Assembly: GCA_045594705.1 (NCBI GenBank)
Contig: JAZNZB010000034.1
Location: 1 to 9,638, forward strand
Length of the DNA: 9,638 bases
From: SVQP01 sp045594705
GTDB taxonomy: Bacteria > Bacillota > Clostridia > Oscillospirales > CAG-272
Direction of reading: 5' to 3'
Every line of letters begins with the position of its first letter. The stretch's first letter is position 1. This document shows positions 7,181 to 9,638 of this stretch, one piece after another. Both the position numbers and the translations under genes were made by a program. Below the pieces are notes generated by a model. It saw nothing but the letters and a program-made list of their open reading frames with translations. It had not been told where the DNA came from and ran no database searches.

Positions 7181-7831
7181 ATGAGCACAGTACTGTTACA
7201 GGATATTTCCGAAAAGCTGCAGCGCGGTAAGGCAAAGGACGTTGCCGCACTGGTCACCCAAGCTCTTGAACAAAGCATTGACCCCGAAATCATTCTGAAT
7301 GAAGGCCTTGTGAGCGGCATGAACGTCATTGGCGATAAGTTCCGCCAAAACGAGGTGTTCGTTCCCGAGGTGCTGGTTGCCGCACGTGCCATGAACGCAG
7401 GACTCAAGATCTTAAAGCCCGCGCTTTCCGGTGCAGGCGTTGAGCCGCTCGGCACGGCAGTGATCTGCACGGTCAAGGGTGACATGCACGACATTGGCAA
7501 AAACTTAGTCAAGATGATGATCGAGGGTCAGGGCATTGCCTGCATTGACCTTGGCGTGGACGTTGACCCGCAGGTCATCGTGGACACTGTGCGCGACAAC
7601 GACGTTCAGCTCGTTTGCCTCTCCGCACTTCTGACCACCACCATGTACGGTCAGAAGGAGGTCATTGACGCCCTTTGCGCAGCAGGTCTGCGCGACAAGG
7701 TGCGCGTGATGGTGGGCGGTGCGCCCATTACGCAGGAGTTTGCCGATGAGATCGGTGCGGACTGCTATACGCTGGACGCTGCAAGTGCTGCCCGCGAGGC
7801 CAAGCGTCTGATCGCTGAAATGCGTGCATAA
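7181..7831 (+). CDS. Corrinoid protein of a methyltransferase system (MtaC/MtbC-like)
   Basis: The 216-residue cytoplasmic protein shuttles a methyl group on a bound corrinoid between two methyltransferases. Residues about 1-85 are the helical cap domain of methionine-synthase-type corrinoid proteins (EGLVSGMNVIGDKF, then VFVPEVLVAARAM). Residues about 90-215 are the Rossmann-like B12-binding domain. It carries the base-off/His-on motif D-x-H-x-x-G (DMHDIG, 101-106), in which His103 is the lower cobalt ligand. SALLTTTM (148-155) and the GGAPIT loop (179-184), which surround the nucleotide tail, are also present. Length is normal for the family and every key residue is present, so it should be functional. 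It is 19 nt downstream of the phosphoesterase-like gene and 13 nt upstream of its UroD-family partner. The methyl donor cannot be told from this subunit. No B12 riboswitch was seen in the operon leader. Confidence 0.93.
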   Translation: MSTVLLQDISEKLQRGKAKDVAALVTQALEQSIDPEIILNEGLVSGMNVIGDKFRQNEVFVPEVLVAARAMNAGLKILKPALSGAGVEPLGTAVICTVKGDMHDIGKNLVKMMIEGQGIACIDLGVDVDPQVIVDTVRDNDVQLVCLSALLTTTMYGQKEVIDALCAAGLRDKVRVMVGGAPITQEFADEIGADCYTLDAASAAREAKRLIAEMRA

Positions 7832-7834
7832 TGT

Positions 7835-7838
7835 GGAG
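7835..7838 (+). promoter_or_regulatory. Ribosome binding site deciding the zinc-type UroD-family start
   Basis: GGAG lies 6 nt before the ATG at 7845. The frame also holds a GTG at 7824 inside the previous gene, but nothing resembling a ribosome site at a suitable distance precedes it. The ATG is chosen. Confidence 0.75.
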
Positions 7839-7844
7839 AATTAT

Positions 7845-8846
7845 ATGAAATACGATATGAAAGCATGGGCGGCCTCTCTTCCCGAGAGTCGCCGCCCGCT
7901 TCCCCTTCTTTCCTTTCCCTCGGCTCAGTTGATCGGAGCGGACGTGTATACCATCACGCACGACGCCGCCACGCAGACCGAGGGGATTTTAGCAGTGGCT
8001 AAGCGCACGCCCGCCGCAGCCGCTGTTTGCATGATGGATCTCTCTGTTGAGGCAGAGGCCTTTGGCTGTACGCTTGCTTGCTCCCGTGACGAAGTACCCA
8101 CCGTGACCAACGTTCTGATCTCGGACGAGGACGAGGCGCGCGCACTGGAAATCCCCGAAATCGGTGCTGCACGCACAGGGATTTACATCAAGGCGGCCAC
8201 CGATGCCAAGGCGCAAATTTCCGATCGCCCGGTGCTTGCGGGCATGATCGGCCCTTTCTCGCTGGTTGGCAGACTCATGGACGTCACCGAAGCCTTGGTC
8301 AACTGCATTGCGGACGAGGATTTCGTTTACGCTGCCTTGGAAAAGGTCACGCCCTTCCTTACAAGCTACGCCCTTGCCTACAAACAGGCAGGACTCGACG
8401 GCATTGTCATGGCAGAGCCGCTTGCGGGTCTGCTCTCTCCCGCACAGGAGACTGAGTTTTCCGCCCCTTACGTCAAGCAGATCATTGACGCAGTGCAAGA
8501 CGACTCCTTTATCGTCATTTACCATAACTGCGGCCCAAACGTGCCGCTCATGACCCAATCGTTTTACCAAAACGGCGCGGCAGCTTATCACTTCGGCGAC
8601 GCGGTCAGCCTTTCGGACATGCTTGCAAAAATGCCGACAGACCGACCCGTTTGCGGCAATATTTCCCCCGCAGGCCAATTCTTGGGCGGTACACCCGAGA
8701 GCATGGCTGCCGCCGTGCACGATTTGATTGCCCAGTGCCAGCAATTCCCCAACTTCGTGCTCTCCTCGGGCTGCGACGTTCCGCCTGCGGCCAAATGGGA
8801 GAATATTGACGCATTTTTCGAGGCTGCAAAGGAGGCATTTTCATGA
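7845..8846 (+). CDS. UroD-family corrinoid methyltransferase with zinc motif (MtaA/MtbA-like)
   Basis: The 333-residue cytoplasmic protein has the uroporphyrinogen decarboxylase fold used by methylcobamide:thiol methyltransferases. The zinc signature His-x-Cys...Cys is complete: YHNCGPN gives H227 and C229, and SSGCDVPP gives C310, at the spacing expected from MtaA/MtbA. It lacks the arginine-rich N-terminal signature of true heme-pathway UroD, so a heme role is unlikely. Other family regions visible are MAEPLAGLLSP (189-199) and GNISPAGQFLGGTP (271-284). The likely job is to transfer the methyl between the adjacent corrinoid protein and a zinc-activated nucleophile. Coenzyme M is the acceptor in methanogens, but a Clostridia host is not expected to use it, so the acceptor is open. 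It sits 13 nt after the corrinoid gene, and its TGA overlaps the ATG of the next gene. Confidence 0.88.
   Translation: MKYDMKAWAASLPESRRPLPLLSFPSAQLIGADVYTITHDAATQTEGILAVAKRTPAAAAVCMMDLSVEAEAFGCTLACSRDEVPTVTNVLISDEDEARALEIPEIGAARTGIYIKAATDAKAQISDRPVLAGMIGPFSLVGRLMDVTEALVNCIADEDFVYAALEKVTPFLTSYALAYKQAGLDGIVMAEPLAGLLSPAQETEFSAPYVKQIIDAVQDDSFIVIYHNCGPNVPLMTQSFYQNGAAAYHFGDAVSLSDMLAKMPTDRPVCGNISPAGQFLGGTPESMAAAVHDLIAQCQQFPNFVLSSGCDVPPAAKWENIDAFFEAAKEAFS
8831..8835 (+). promoter_or_regulatory. Ribosome binding site for the terminal UroD-family gene
   Basis: GGAGG is 7 nt before the ATG at 8843, which overlaps the previous stop as ATGA. A second in-frame ATG at 8849 would be 13 nt away and is less likely. 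Confidence 0.8.
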
Positions 8847-9638
8847 GTATGAGCGCATCCGAACGCTTTGCCCGCTACCTTTCGGGCAAGGAAGTTGACC
8901 GCATGCCCGTCATCGAATGGGCTCCCTGGTGGCACTTGACGCTGAATCGCTGGCATTCTGAGGGCTTGCCTACCGCATACGCAGGGGTTGACGATATTCA
9001 AGGCTATTTCGGCCTTGACCGTTGCTTACAGACAGGTGTTTCCTACTTTACGCCCGCCTCCCCCACAGTCATTCCCGGCTCCGGCATCGGCTGCATGGAG
9101 GACGAGGACGACTGGGCACGCATTCGGCCCACACTGTTCCCCGACGTGCGTACCGTCATCCCCGAGGCACATTTTGATTGGCTGCGCGCCACGCATGCGC
9201 GCGGTGACACCTTGCACTTTTTTACGGTGGAGGGCTTTTTCTGGTATCCGCGCGTTCTGTTCGGCATTGAAAATCACCTTTACAGCTTTTACGACTACCC
9301 CGAGCTTTACAAAGAAATGTGCGAGGACTACTCCGACTGGCTGGTCGAGCTTTTTGACTACGTATTCTCACAATTTCACTTTGACTTTATGAGCTTTGCC
9401 GAGGACATGAGCTATAACTCCGGGCCCATGATCGGGGGATCTTGCTTTGACGAGTTTTTAGCTCCCTTCTACCGCAAGGTCATCCCCGTCATTCACAAGC
9501 ACGGCATCCCCGTATTCATCGACTCGGACGGAGACATTACCATGGCGGTGGATTGGTACGCCTCGGTCCGTGCGGACGGCATGTTCCCTTTGGAAAGACA
9601 GGCAGGCGTGGACGTTTCCACCTACCTTGACAAGCAGC
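8843..9638 (+). CDS. Second UroD-family protein, 3' end missing at the window edge
   Basis: The frame is open from ATG 8843 to the last base, giving 265 residues with no stop, so the gene continues outside the window. It belongs to the uroporphyrinogen decarboxylase-like superfamily. Signatures are a short N-terminal helix (SASERFARYLSGKEVDRMP), FAEDMSYNSGP (185-195), FDEFLAPFY (202-210), IDSDGD (226-231) and PLERQAGVD (249-257). At the strand where the upstream paralogue has the zinc His-x-Cys, this protein has Asp-Ser-Asp-Gly-Asp, so it is not a zinc thiol methyltransferase of the same kind. Four-base overlap with the upstream gene implies translational coupling and a shared pathway. The best guess is the substrate-specific methyltransferase that loads the corrinoid, but this is inferred from context. 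Proteins of this subgroup are commonly labelled only as UroD family. The missing end might add further motifs. Confidence 0.85.
   Translation, partial: MSMSASERFARYLSGKEVDRMPVIEWAPWWHLTLNRWHSEGLPTAYAGVDDIQGYFGLDRCLQTGVSYFTPASPTVIPGSGIGCMEDEDDWARIRPTLFPDVRTVIPEAHFDWLRATHARGDTLHFFTVEGFFWYPRVLFGIENHLYSFYDYPELYKEMCEDYSDWLVELFDYVFSQFHFDFMSFAEDMSYNSGPMIGGSCFDEFLAPFYRKVIPVIHKHGIPVFIDSDGDITMAVDWYASVRADGMFPLERQAGVDVSTYLDKQ

Noticed and set aside
7989..8744. Minus-strand open frame of 251 codons opposite the zinc-type UroD-family gene
   Set aside because: Antisense shadow of a gene whose zinc motif and family signatures are intact; composition is not protein-like.
7845..8846. True uroporphyrinogen decarboxylase (heme biosynthesis)
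   Set aside because: The zinc His-x-Cys...Cys set and adjacency to a corrinoid protein point to methyl transfer. The heme-enzyme N-terminal signature is absent.
8988..9392. Plus-strand open frame of 134 codons near the right end
   Set aside because: Overlaps the long UroD-family frame (8843 to the edge) in another phase. It is Ser/Thr/Pro-rich with no motif, and the other frame has a ribosome site and family signatures.

Overview
The window looks like a chromosomal accessory region of a Clostridia-type Bacillota, probably an uncultured gut anaerobe related to Oscillospirales. The evidence is AGGAG/GGTGG ribosome binding sites 6-7 nt before most starts, two sigma-A promoters (TTGCGT-17-TATAAT and TTGCCA-18-TACAAT), a short lipoprotein signal peptide, and a corrinoid-dependent methyltransferase set. 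The placement below phylum is inference from protein style, not a computed match.

Layout. Positions 1-138 hold the right part of an array of short hairpins separated by TGATAT/ATATCA, which runs off the left edge. Positions 144-192 are a strong two-way terminator. Positions 231-3939 are a two-gene minus-strand operon. A CotH-type kinase lipoprotein is transcribed first, followed 1 nt later by an ADP-ribosylglycohydrolase-fold protein with a long beta-rich C-terminal half. Positions 3940-4112 are a divergent intergenic region with one promoter for each direction. From 4113 to the right edge runs a tightly packed plus-strand operon. Its genes are a DUF5722-type putative glycoside hydrolase, an exported membrane-anchored calcineurin-like phosphoesterase with a degenerate metal site, a corrinoid protein, a zinc-motif UroD-family methyltransferase (MtaA/MtbA-like), and a second UroD-family protein cut off by the window end. 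Gaps are 16, 19, 13 and -4 nt, with no internal terminator seen.

How the genes may work together. The corrinoid protein and the two UroD-family enzymes are the recognisable core of a methyl-transfer system: one enzyme methylates the corrinoid from a methylated substrate and another moves the methyl to an acceptor. Having a carbohydrate-active-enzyme-like protein as the first gene of that operon suggests, as inference only, that the methyl donor is a methylated sugar or glycan. The divergent operon adds an extracytoplasmic kinase-like protein, and the plus operon adds an extracytoplasmic phosphoesterase-like protein. This raises a second possibility, a surface phospho-modification pair whose phosphoesterase half has lost canonical metal ligands. 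Neither model is proven by sequence alone.

No tRNA, rRNA, CRISPR array, transposase, riboswitch or integration site was found. No gene-free stretch exceeds 300 bases.
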